The translations under genes and the position numbers were made by a program. The notes beneath the pieces were generated by a model. It made no database searches, had not been told where the DNA came from, and saw only the letters and a list, made by a program, of their open reading frames with translations. From Staphylotrichum longicolle (taxonomy: Eukaryota > Ascomycota > Sordariomycetes > Sordariales > Chaetomiaceae), in assembly GCA_019096155.1 (NCBI GenBank), contig JAHCVI010000006.1, forward strand, positions 1 through 64,000: a DNA stretch of 64,000 nt, read 5' to 3'. Below, in pieces: positions 1-10,700 of this stretch (positions are counted from its first letter, which is position 1; each line of letters opens with the position of its first letter).

Positions 1-487
1 CGATTGGGCCTCAGTCCGACTTGTCAGCCTAGAGTATGCGTTCAGACAAGGATACGATTCCATACCATATTTCTCATGCATTTTTGCAATCTGCTTGAAG
101 TATTGCCCTGACAGCCCAACATCATAGTAGATCTCATACCAATAAGTCACAGCTGCACGCATTCACAAATGTTAGCCATACAGTCCCAGCGAGCAAAATG
201 GGCCCCAATGGCGCGTACCGGCAAGCTTCGGTCCAGGAATGTTCGCCAGGGGCGACAAAGTCACTGAAGCCAGTCAGTCAATCAGACTCCGCCCAAAAAC
301 GCAAAAGGCGTGAGAGCGCGGCAGCCGTACGTCGATATGTGGCCAGCAAAACGCTGTACAGCAATGCCCCTACGAGCACCACAGACAGCGTGGTCCAGCT
401 GAGGAGGCCATGTTGAGCCCACTTTTGGACCACCTGCTGAAGAGGAAGTGCCCCGAGGGCGCCTGGGAGGACCTCAACTGTAGACAT
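1..487 (-). CDS. Cytochrome P450, N-terminal part (runs off left edge)
   Basis: Haem monooxygenase of the fungal microsomal P450 type; only the N-terminal anchor and proline hinge are in the window. Reconstructed exons on the minus strand are 487-331, 263-219, 152-66 and 9-<1, separated by introns of 67, 66 and 56 nt. Joined, they read a hydrophobic anchor (LVGALLYSVLLATYRL), the P450 hinge (PLANIPGPKLA), the motif WYEIYYDVG, then GQYFKQIAKMHEKYGPI. Each junction keeps frame, and the order matches the start of trichodiene-oxygenase-like P450s. The start ATG at 487 is the methionine just before the anchor. The third intron ends in GAG, an uncommon but allowed acceptor. The haem-binding cysteine and catalytic core lie outside the window, so the substrate cannot be inferred. 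It is divergent from the FAD oxidase downstream and likely belongs to the same cluster. Confidence 0.85.
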
Positions 488-1529
488 TGTTGGTTCAGTC
501 AGGCGAATGCTGCTTGCGTTGGAATGTCGATGCCAGATTTCGAATCTCCTCAACATTCATCTGCCCCAAGATCAGAGAGATCCTGTCAAAAGTGCTGCAG
601 ACAAAGCCTATGTTCAAATAACATACGTCTAACAGGACATGTCCTTGGCAGTTCTATGGTATTATCATACACCGCTTGCCTTTCCGAGACGCACGCACGC
701 ATTCCTGGCAGGCTCGAGATCGCGCGCGTTCTTGCGGATTGGCTCCATGCCACGTTGTTGAGTCCGAAACGCGGAGACATCTCATGGCCGGGCGTGACAG
801 TGCTGCCGCCTCGTATAAGTCGGGTAATTCGACTGGATCCTCGGTCTGCAGAGTCAAGCATTAAAAAATCGGGGCTGCATCCGGCGATCTGCACGATATG
901 CGGCGTCAGCGGTGTGGTGTAACCATCTGCATGGTCATGATCCAGGTGTAACTCGGGTATGGCCACCGGGTCAGGGTCCTGGCACAGGGATCGCAGGTAT
1001 CGACAAATGAGTGACACCAGATTTCGCAATGTCAGCAGTATTCTTCGCAATAAGTCTCGGTATTGCTGAGAGTGCATTATCCTCGACCGACGTTATCTGG
1101 CGCACTCGTTTCCCAAACCAGGGGGGTAAATCACATACCGCGCCCCTTTACTGCCGCCCTTGTGTCCTTCCGAAGACCTGGATCCCGTTAGGGCTCAGCC
1201 GCACGCTGCTGGATGGTGCCATTACCGGCGTATGTGCCTCTCCTCAACGGCGGGCTGATTAGAGTTTTCGGAGCACCAGTGGCTTCTGGATGAGACCCGG
1301 TGGCGTAAGCCAGGGGTGATGGATGGCCGAGAGCTAGCAGTGCGGTTGAGCTGGTTTGCAATATAGACACACGTGCAGACATTGTAGATGCGTATTGCCT
1401 GTTCTCTGCGGCTCTTCTCTCCCGGTCCAGGTTCCCTCGTCTCACTACCCCGACGCCGGTCACTGTGTTCTCGTTCGGTGTCTAGGAGCCACTCACATCT
1501 CGCATTCCACGATCTGTGCTACAATTACC
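488..1529. other. Intergenic, divergent promoter region of P450 and FAD oxidase
   Basis: No reading frame here shows a recognisable domain or splice pattern. Overlapping frames on both strands around 586-1077 have mixed composition and look like chance. The stretch separates two divergently oriented genes, so it probably holds both promoters; I could not point to a convincing TATA box or operator. Confidence 0.5.
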
Positions 1530-3361
1530 ATGCTTCTGTCGTCGAGCATGGCACGCGGCATCGTAGCAGTTGCAGCAACGACATTGCTTAATCTAGCATA
1601 TGCAGCACCCTCCACCAACACCAGCCCTCCCTGTCGTTTCCTCCCGAGTGATCCTTACTGGCCACGGCCGGACGACTGGAAACGTCTCAACGAGACAGTT
1701 GGCGGCAGATTGATTGCTGGGAAACCATTGGCTCACGTTTGCCATGGGGCCGACTACAATGCGGCCGCATGTGCCGATCTCCAGCAAGGCTGGACTGAAC
1801 CGCCCGATAGTGAGTGCTACTACCTCAGCATCTGGCAGAAGACCATCGCGATGCATGCAAGATGTTGCTGACACTGCGAACCCTGCAGCTTTGTTGACCC
1901 GGTAAATGTCATGTCACCCTACTGGCTCAACAATTCGTGCAGTCCGTTTACCGCGCAGAATGCGTCCTGTGTTCTGGGGAACATTGCTTCGTACGCTATC
2001 AACGTCAGCAGCGCAGAGGACGTTGCGGCCGGTCTCCGGTTCGCCAAGCAGAAGAATATCCGGCTGTCCATCAAGAATACGGGCCACGACTTTCTTGGTC
2101 GCCTCTGCTGGTCAGGGGTCGCTGGCACTCTGGACCCACAACTGAAAGCTATCTCGTTTCGTAACTACACCAGTCCGCAGTACAAGGGACCGGCGATCAA
2201 ACTTGGGGCCGGGGTGCAGGCGTTCGAGGCTTACGCTGCAGCAGACAAGCAGGGTCTGCGGGTCACGGGCGGGTTCTGCCCGACTGTTGGTCTGGCTGGC
2301 GGCTACGTCCAAGGAGCAGGTCACGGCCCGCTCGAGGGCAAGTACGGACTCGCAGCTGACAACACGCTGGAGTTTGAAGTCGTCACGGGCGATGGGAAAT
2401 ACCTGGTTGCCAGCCCCACGAAGAACTCGGACCTCTTCTGGGCCCTCAATGGCGGAGGTGGAGGAACCTTCGCCGTTGTGCTCTCGCAGACTACGAGAGC
2501 TCACCGAGACGGCATCGTCGCGGGAGCGTCCCTGACGTTCAACAACACCAACGAGGAGGCATATTGGGCCGCTTTTGCAGAATGGCAAAAGTTACTGTTG
2601 AAGCTGGACAATGCCCGGGCTCCAACACTTTCTGGGGCGTCACCGACAAAATCTTCACCCTGTATTCGGGCACACTCCCGGACGCCAACGCCAGCGCCAT
2701 CGCTTCCCTACTCGACCCCTTCGTCCAGCGTCTCGTCGAGTTGCAGCTCCCACACACCTACGAGACAAACGACAGCCCAACCTACTACGAGCATTTCTCC
2801 CGCTACACCCCGGCCTCCCGTACGGTCAGTACGTCACCAACTCTGCCCTCGGCGGGCGCCTAATCCCCCGCTCGCTCGTCCAAAACGACCTGCCCGCCCT
2901 GATCGCCGCCTTCCGCAACATCACGGTCGGCGCCAGCGTCACGGGCCCTGCCGCGGCCACGCGTTCCGCATCAACGGCATCGCGTCCAACGTGAGCCACG
3001 CGCGGGTGGGCAACAAGCCCGGCCGCAACAGCGTGAACCCGGCCTGGCGGGACGCCCTGTACTGGCTCAACATGGACGTCTACTTTGACCCCACGCGGCT
3101 GGACGTCATCGGCGCGCTGCAGGCGCAGATGAACGTCAACGAGGGGCTGTTCAAGGCCCTGACGCCGGGCGGGGCTCGTACATCAACGAGGGGACGTTTG
3201 ATAGCCCGACCTGGGCGGAGGATTACTTTGGTGCGAATTACCGGAGGTTGCTGTCTATCAAGGACAAGTACGACCCGCATTCGTTGTTCTATGGCCCGGC
3301 TTCTGTGGGGAGTGATAGGTGGGTTGTGGCATCGGACGGCAGGCTCTGCAAGAGGAGGTGA
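1530..3361 (+). pseudogene. Secreted FAD-linked oxidase (berberine bridge enzyme-like), multiply frameshifted
   Basis: BBE/PCMH-type flavin oxidase, commonly tailoring natural products. Exon 1 (1530-1813) encodes a signal peptide (ARGIVAVAATTLLNLAYA) and a mature N-terminus with PCRFLPSDPYWP. Intron 1814-1888 joins in frame to exon 2 (1889-3361), which shows the FAD-binding core: NTGHDFLGR, the LWTHN segment, LGAGVQ, GGFCPTVGLAGGYVQGAGHG, and the C-terminal DPHSLFYGPASVGSD typical of the family. The expected CxxGxxxCG covalent-flavin loop is not obvious. Reading through needs six one-base corrections, near 2102 (+1), 2143, 2610, 2810, 2955 and 3171 (all losses, mostly beside C or G runs). With these the total is 587 codons, a normal family length. 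As read, the gene is broken; alternatively it is intact and carries sequence errors. No scattered nonsense codons are seen beyond the frameshifts. It is adjacent to the P450 and SDR of the polyketide cluster. Confidence 0.85.
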
Positions 3362-3864
3362 GGGGCTGTTGTGTTCAGGTCACAGTGATGGTTTGCTTTC
3401 TTGGATACTAGATCGAGATGGAGATATGTGTTTGGTTGAAGGTTTTAGATTTAGAATAGGTATATTTTTAGAATCTAACAAGTATCTGCGTTCATCGACC
3501 ACCTCGGTTACTGCCCGTGAAGTTTAACACTAAACACATACGATCGTTGATCGGGCGCTCCCACTCACTCTCAGCTTTGAATCCATGATGTGTCTCGAAA
3601 CCTCAATTTTGAAACAGATGTAGCTGGCCGCCTGTCGAGTGGTGTTACAAACTCACCCCGACTCCAAAAGGCGGAGAAGTCTCACGTTGATAAACTCAAA
3701 ATTGATGACACAGAATCTTATTTGCCATTGTCCTCAAGTTTGCAGCAGACTACCTGGTAGTCCGCTGTGGCTATTGCCAGGTCCATAACCCCCCACCTGG
3801 ATACCTGATTGCTCGTACCCCACGTCGTGTCATATGCATGAAAGATTGCGTGAAGCGGCAACAT
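3362..3864. other. Intergenic between convergent oxidase and SDR genes
   Basis: Convergent 3' ends face this 500-base stretch. AT content rises just after 3,400, as expected for 3' UTRs. No coding signal was recognised. Confidence 0.5.
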
Positions 3865-4817
3865 CTACCAGGGTGATTCCTGACCCGTGTACACCCAAGA
3901 CTTGCCGCTGTGCGTCTCCCTGGTGACGCATCGATAACCTTGATGATGCCGTTGACGCTCTCGTCGACCGTGATGGCGGCCTTTTCGAAGCCGAATGCAT
4001 CGGCGCCGCGCTGGCCCAAGTCCGTCTGCACCCAGCTATGCAATGTCTGGTCAGCGGCTGAGAGGTCATGGTATGAGTTGCAATCCCAGACTTACCCCGG
4101 GTCCACGGGGAAGGCAGTCAGCCAGGGCTCCTCGGTGTGGATCGCCTTGGTCAACCAATGCTGCACCAGCTTGGTGGGGGCGTAAGCTGCATTCTTCATG
4201 GGGATGAAGTTCCTGTGGGGGGTCAAGGAGCGGCCCGACCCTGGTCACAAACATGTTCTTTTCCGCGAGTGGGGTTGCAGAAGGAGCGTAGGATTACTCA
4301 CTGCATGCGGAACATCAGCAAAGCGGCTCGGATGGGTTTTCTCTTGAAACAAATGAACTCACCGTCAGGAATGCGGGGGAGGAGCCGATCGTGACCCATT
4401 TGGGTCCTTTGCCTTCTGCAGCACGGGATAGAAGGCCTGAAAGAGCAAGACAAACCCGTGAACGTTCACGTCGACATGGTCCTGGATGTCCTCGGGGGTA
4501 ACTTCGGACACCGTGACCCACTTGGTCGCAATGCCAGCGTTGGCCACAAGGATGTCGACATGCTTGATGCCGTGACTGGCCGACAATGCCTCGACAGCCG
4601 CAGTCGGGTCTGAGTGAACGGTGAGATCGAGCTTGATCACAACCAGCGAGGTACCCTGCGCCTTCGGCAAGCCGGAGAGCTCCTTGGCGGTGGCGTGGTT
4701 CGGGTCGCGTACCGCAGCCACCACAACGTGGTTCGGCCGGGCCAGGTAAAGTTCCAAGAGACCCCGGCCGATGCCTCGGTTGGCACCAGTGATGAGCACG
4801 ATGGTCGGCGGCGCCAT
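3865..4817 (-). pseudogene. Short-chain dehydrogenase/reductase, two frameshifts
   Basis: NAD(P)H-dependent oxidoreductase with a Rossmann fold. From ATG 4817 it reads APPTIVLITGANRGIGRGL (TGxxxGIG cofactor motif), VVAAVRDP, the acidic LDLTV segment, LVANAGI (NAG motif), then WVTIGSS with the catalytic Ser region, and NAAYAPTKL (YxxxK catalytic pair). After intron 4095-4036 it ends WVYTGQESPW. Two one-base losses are inferred: an A run at 4399-4401 (just before KWVTIGSS) and a G run at 3918-3920 (before ETHSGKSW). The splice structure between 4362 and 4212 is unclear: one intron ending at 4213 leaves the phase wrong, so a small exon containing MFRMQ may lie between. The family is usually about 250 aa, consistent with this span. 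It probably reduces or oxidises a cluster intermediate. It could be an intact gene with sequencing errors. Confidence 0.8.
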
Positions 4818-5817
4818 GATGGACGACGGATCGGGAAGACTGTCCAAGGAACCGGCCAAAACTAAAGCCTGAGGCCAAGGAAATACTCGAAAGTCCGAAG
4901 GCCAAAAGGATGGTGGGCCGAAAATGAAACGGGCTTAGTTGTCGGGCGTCAAATACGATGGGTGGTTGAGGATTTGTGCGGCAGCGGCGAGGACCAAGTG
5001 TCATGGAACGCGGCATGCACGGTCATCGACTCATTGGGACCGGGCTGACAAATGTGTTGTTTGCCGTGTTCATTGTGCTGCCCATCGGTCCCATCCCGCC
5101 TGCTCATTGCGTGTTTGTCACTCTTTGTTGCGTGGGACAAAACCCGATTCCTGGATCAAGTCCCTTCCTTCCCCAAGTGTAACATGTGTTTGCGCAGTTG
5201 AACGGAACAGGAAGGCTGACCGCTGCAGATGACCCTGGAAGCTTTTGTGGCTTGCTGCTTGGTAATCGCCAACGACTGGTTGATCGTCCTGCAAGGTAAG
5301 ATGACCGTGCATGAGCGGAAGGTTCTCCACGACAAGGGGTCTTTGTTCCTTCACCCCAACCTCGGCTGCAGCTTCGCGGACGCCACAACTCCACGGGCCG
5401 TCCCAGGCAGGGTCGACGGGAGCTAACGAGTTGAGAGACGGGGGACAGCAGGCGCGACGCATCGACACAACGACGCCTCAGCAAATGCCAAACCCATGAC
5501 GATGGGATGGTAAGTCTTGGCTGACCACGACAGCAAATCAACACCTTCTGCAGGGAACCACCCCCAAAAAGGCTACCTTGAAGAGCTTCCATGCATGATT
5601 CTCATCTCTTGGCAGGTACAATTCTTGGCACATGAATATCTGGTAGTGCAGTGGTCAAAGATGGTATGTTGTATTCCCTTGAAGTTAAAGAGGCGATGAA
5701 GAGGCAGACAAGCGCAAGAGTTCCTGTGTCCGAAGCCCCAAATTCCCCACAGCATGGTCGCATTCTTCGCTTGAAGTGTTGTCAGCAGTGGAAACCTGCT
5801 GTCTGTCGACCCACGTT
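4818..5817. other. Intergenic, 1 kb
   Basis: Lies between the start of the SDR and the end of the alpha/beta hydrolase, both on the minus strand. Open frames on either strand (for example 5104-5592) show no domain and have composition unlike the flanking genes. It presumably contains the SDR promoter and the hydrolase 3' UTR. Confidence 0.45.
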
Positions 5818-6800
5818 TCATCCCTTCAGCGTCCCCTCGGCGGCTTTCTTTAGGAATCTCGCCTGTGCCTGCAAAATGCCCTCGGATCCATCTCCGCTGA
5901 GCACGGTCAAATGGCCCTTGCCTTCCGCAAGGAGAAATTCCTTCGGTTGCAGAAATCCTTCGAATAGCGCCTTCTGGTCCTCTGGTGGCGACATGGTGTC
6001 CAGTTCTGGTGTTATCACCATGACTGGCGTGGTATCGAGCATGTCCTGCAGCAGCTCCTTGGGCCTCCACATGGCCAGCTTGTGATAGCTCTGCAGCGTG
6101 ATCTTGTTGCGGAAGTTGGGTGCCCCGCGATCAATCACGGCGTTCATGAACTGGTACGCCTCGAGTCCTCCGGGCCCGCCCGAGCCTGCCATGCCGATTG
6201 GATTCTCGCCCTTGCTGTTGAACGGCGCCAGCGTGAGGGGTTCATTGCCGCGCAGCTGGGATTGTCGATCCTTGACCAGCAGTGCAAATGCCTTGGCGCG
6301 CTTGTCGGCGGCGTAGAATCGAAGGATCGGACACACCATGACCAGCCCCTTCACACGTCGGTCAACAGCAGCCGCACACCCACTGACGGTGCCGCCAAAG
6401 GACATGCCCCAGAGCAAGATCCCGCTGGCATCCACGCCAGGTAACGTGGAAACATGCGTGACGATGTCTGACAGATCTTCGGCCTGTTGCAACGGGTTGA
6501 TTTGGTTCCTCGGGAGTCCATCACTGTCCCCAATGCTGCGAGGGTCATAGATCAGGGCGTGGAATCCACGTTTCTGGAACCACTCTGCAACATCCGGCAG
6601 GAGCATCTCCTTGACGCAGTTGAACTGGAACAGTCTGTTAGTTCTCGTTTCGCTGCATTGGTTTGCGGGGGAAGTCTTACACCAGGTGTCATGATGATGA
6701 CAGGGGCTTGGTCTGTAGACCGGTAGAACCATCCCCGAATGATGACACCGTCAATGGTCTTGAACTCCACCTCGTCGTAACCCGATGTCAATGATGCCAT
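5818..6800 (-). CDS. Alpha/beta hydrolase of the polyketide-transferase/thioesterase type
   Basis: Two exons (6800-6681 and 6624-5818; 56-nt intron) give 308 aa. The N-terminus (YDEVEFKTIDGVIIRGWFY) leads into MTPGFNCVKEMLLPDVAEWF, a stretch I associate with the Af380-like polyketide-transferase family. The catalytic triad is visible: nucleophile in GMSFGG (GxSxG), acid in PELDTMSPPED, and histidine in GKGHLTV. Such enzymes are often encoded next to HR-PKSs and release the polyketide or transfer it to an alcohol or amine. This gene is divergent from the HR-PKS at 7794, which supports that role. There is no signal peptide or membrane segment, so it is likely cytosolic. The reading frame is intact. 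An upstream in-frame start at 6872 is possible, but the family begins near the chosen ATG. The assignment to transferase rather than simple hydrolase is inference. Confidence 0.85.
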
Positions 6801-7793
6801 GTCGTACTGGATGATGGCCCACGAAAGTATGCTGAGACTGCCCTTGGCCGTTGGGTCGAAGCATACCAACACATGAGGTCGTGAGGTAAACAGTCTGATA
6901 GACTTATGCTTGCATTCAAGGCGAAGTGGCCGCCACTGATAGCAGTTGTTACCCCTGCTGGTGCAGCCAGGATCTCAGGGGTTGGACATGAGTGAGATCT
7001 GCGGCCTCGGTGCAGAACCGGATCGGACAGCGGTAAGATGACCCGATGCACGACATCTCACCGTCAGCCCCTCCGTCTCTCGCCGACGTTCTTTCCTATC
7101 ATCCGAGAGATGCAATGCATGATAATACGCATCAAGGAGGGCAAATCCCACACATGTCATGCAACGTCACCCATCTCTCTTCCCAACATGCATATCTTGG
7201 AGGTCGATTACCCTGCATCATGTGGAGTCAAACCACGGTTTAAGGCTGAACTTGGTAACGGGAATTCCAAGCCTCCTCGTGGCATAATCTGTAGAGTGGC
7301 ATGACGCCTCCGACATGCATAAGGTCGGTATGTGGTGTAAACACCATGTCGATAAGCTTAGATCGCGGGATGCATGCACGCCATAGCATATGCGTAGCAC
7401 GACTGAGGCTGAGTGTTCTGCCCTCGGTTGTCTTGCCGAACAGTACCTTCTCGAAACGTCATCTGTGATTTCAGTGGCATCCTGTCGACCGTGCTGGGTG
7501 GGAACAGTGGTTACACAGAAGCCCTGACAGGTATCCTGAGCGAATATTCGCACATGAGGAACGTGTCGACGCGAAGATCTTGCTGCAGGAGGTTTATCAA
7601 AGCCCGAGATGTGGTTCCGCTATGATAGGCACTCCGCAATCGCAGAATGGAAGTATAACAGGGTCCCAAACCAGTGGAAGAACGTGCCAGCTTGCTCGCA
7701 GTGTAAGAGGGCTGGGCTCAGTCGTCGACTCACCTGACTATCACAGCGCCCGACTCAACGACTCCAATTTTCTTCACACCCATATCTAACATC
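6801..7793. promoter_or_regulatory. Divergent promoter shared by hydrolase and HR-PKS
   Basis: About 1 kb with no credible coding frame lies between two divergently transcribed cluster genes. A TATA-like TATAAC sits at 7654-7659, about 135 bases before the PKS start. Divergent tandem promoters of this kind usually carry the binding site of a cluster regulator, but no regulator gene is visible in the window and I could not pick out a palindromic site with confidence. Confidence 0.45.
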
Positions 7794-10700
7794 ATGGGCA
7801 GCACCAATCAGTACCCGCAGGAGCCGGTTGCCGTGGTAGGCTTCGCCTGCCGTCTTCCTGGCGGCAATACCAACCCGCACAAGCTTTGGGAGTTCCTCAG
7901 ACGGGGAGGAGTTGCATCCAACAAGGTCCCGAGCAATCGATTCAATATCGATGGGCACTGGGATGGCTCTCTCAAGCCCCGGACCATGCGTCCACTAGGT
8001 GGCATGTTCCTCGAGGACGTTGACCCAGCAGACTTCGATGCGTCCTTCTTTGAGATCTCGCGAGGCGAGGCCATCTCGATGGACCCAAACCAACGTCAGA
8101 TGCTAGAAGTTGTCTACGAAGGACTTGAGAACGCCGGCATTACTCTCGAGGGCCTGAACGGTTCACTTGTGGGGTGCTTCGTTGGCTCCTATGCATCAGG
8201 TCAGTTCATCCTGGCACCCGGGCAACCGTTGGTGCGGCGACGCGACGAATGCAATGCTGACTCGAGACGGGCTTGCTAGATTATGACACCATGCAAAGCA
8301 GAGACCCCGAGGATCGGCCGGCCGGCATCACCGTTGGCGCTGGCCGAGCGATTCTCGCCAACCGACTCAGCCACTTTCTGAACATCAAAGGCCCAAGCAT
8401 GACCATCGACACGGCGTGTTCGGGTAGCCTGATTGGGCTGGACGTGGCCTGTCGCTATCTCCAATCCCGCGAGATCAACGCGGCCATCATTGCCACGAGC
8501 AACCTGTACCTGAATCCCGAGCACGTCATGGACACAGGTGCCGTCGGCAATGCCCATTCGCCAACGGGCTTGTGCCACACGTTTGACGTCTCGGCCGACG
8601 GCTACGTCAAGGCAGAGGCCGTGAGCGCCGTTATCGTCAAGAGACTCGCCGACGCCATCCGTGATGGAGACCCGATTCGAGCTGTGGTCAGGGGTACTTC
8701 AACCAACAGCGACGGACGAACGCCCGGTATCGCCAGCCCGAGTGCCGAGGCCCAGGCCACCGCGATCCGTGCCGCGTATGCCAATGCGGGCATCACCAAC
8801 TTGAATGACACCGCTTATCTCGAGTGCCATGGCACTGGAACTCAGGTTCGTGCACATCTTAACCTTCAAAAACCTGTCTGGTAGATGGCATTGACGTTCG
8901 TGGCTACAGGCTGGCGACCCGACCGAAGTTGGTGGTGCGGCATCTGTGTTCTCGCAAACACGTTCTGCTGATCAACCGCTGATCATTGGATCGGTAAGTC
9001 ACAAACGACCATGAAACCCGAGCCAGCTCAGTACACACTGACTCAAGGGGCTTCAAAGATCAAAAGCAACGTGGGGCATGCTGAGCCAGCTGCTGGCATC
9101 TCTGGGCTCATGAAGGCGGTCATGTCGATCGAGACGGGCATCATCCCAGGAAACCCGACGTTTGAGAACCCCAGTCCCAAGAGTATGTTGAAAGTCCCAA
9201 GAAGTAAGACCTGTGTGTGGAGATCGGACGCTGACCCGCTGTCTCCTACAGTTGACTTTTCAGGTTGGAAAGTCAAGGCATCGCGCACCGAGATCGCCTG
9301 GCCACCGAGCGCGATTCGCCGAGCAAGTGTCAACTCGTTCGGTTATGGTGGTTCTAACGTCCACGTCGTACTGGAGGATGCTACCGGACATCTCCCTGCT
9401 GGCGGCCCACGCCACGTCTCATCGTACCTGTCTGAGGATGATGACGAGTTCTTGCTGGACGACGAAGAGGATGGCCCATACCGGGTCATCACCCTCTCGG
9501 CAAACGACGAGGCCGCATTGCGTGCAAATATCAAGACTCTCTCGGACCACCTCGTGAATCCGCGCGTCAAGGTCAGCCTCGACGACCTTGCCTACACATT
9601 GTCGGAGCGGCGCACTCGTCTCTTCCACCGCGCGTTCATCACTACCCGAACAACCGAACTTAACGAGCAAGCCTTCACGCTCGGCAAGAAGAGCTCCGAG
9701 ACCCCTAGAATCGGCTTCATCTTCACCGGCCAGGGTGCTCAGTGGCCCCAAATGGGCAAAGATCTGCTGCAGTCATTCCCTTGGACACGATCCATCCTCG
9801 AGGAGCTTGATCAGGTCCTGCAGAGCTTGCCTAACCCTCCGACTTGGTCGCTGCTCGAAGAGTTGACGGAACCCCGCACTCCAGAACACCTCCGGCAGCC
9901 GGAGTTCTCCCAGCCCTTGGTCACTGCGTTGCAGCTCACCATATTGGCCGTCTTGGAGAGCTGGGGAATCAAGCCGCAGAGCGTCGTGGGCCATTCGTCA
10001 GGCGAGATGGCCGCGGCATACGCGGCCGGGCTGCTGAGCCGCGCCGATGCAATCACAGCGGCCTTCTATCGCGGCCGCGCAGCCGTCAACCGTCGTGAGG
10101 AGTCCGAGGATAACGTTGGCATGTTGGCCGTCGGGCTGGGCCCCGAGGCACTGGAGCCCTATCTGACCAAGTACAGAGGGGATGCCTGGATTGCATGCTA
10201 CAACAGTCCGAGCAGTCTGACAATCTCGGGAAGACGGGCAGCACTCGAGGCACTGCAAAACGACATCAAGGGTGCGGGACACTTCGCCCGGCTGCTCCAA
10301 GTCGACCTGGCCTACCACTCGCAGCTCATGAATGTCATCGGCGAAGAGTACGAGCAGCTCCTGGGCACCAGGCTGGAGCCCCTAACCGGGACTGCTGGGG
10401 TTTCCATGTTCTCCTCCGTCACTGGCGCTCTCAAGACGGACGCAGCGGATGCTCTGTATTGGAAGACAAACATGGTCTCTCCCGTCCGCTTTGACGAAGC
10501 CACCAGGGCATTGCTGACGCAGGAAAACGCTCCAAATTTCCTCATCGAAATCGGCCCCTCCGGAGCGCTCGCGGGTCCGACATCGCAGATCAAGAAGTCG
10601 CTGCCGGGTCAAGGCACTCAGATCTCTTACACTGCTGCGTGGTCCCGGGGTGCAGACGCCGCCAAGGCGTTGTACGACGTCGCAGGGAAACTCTTTGTTG

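Noticed and set aside
586..1077. 163-aa minus-strand frame next to the P450
   Set aside because: No recognisable domain and upstream of the supported P450 start; treated as chance.
8200..8279. Apparent stop/frameshift early in the PKS
   Set aside because: Explained by an 80-nt intron (GTCAGT...CTAG) that rejoins SYASDYDTMQ in frame.
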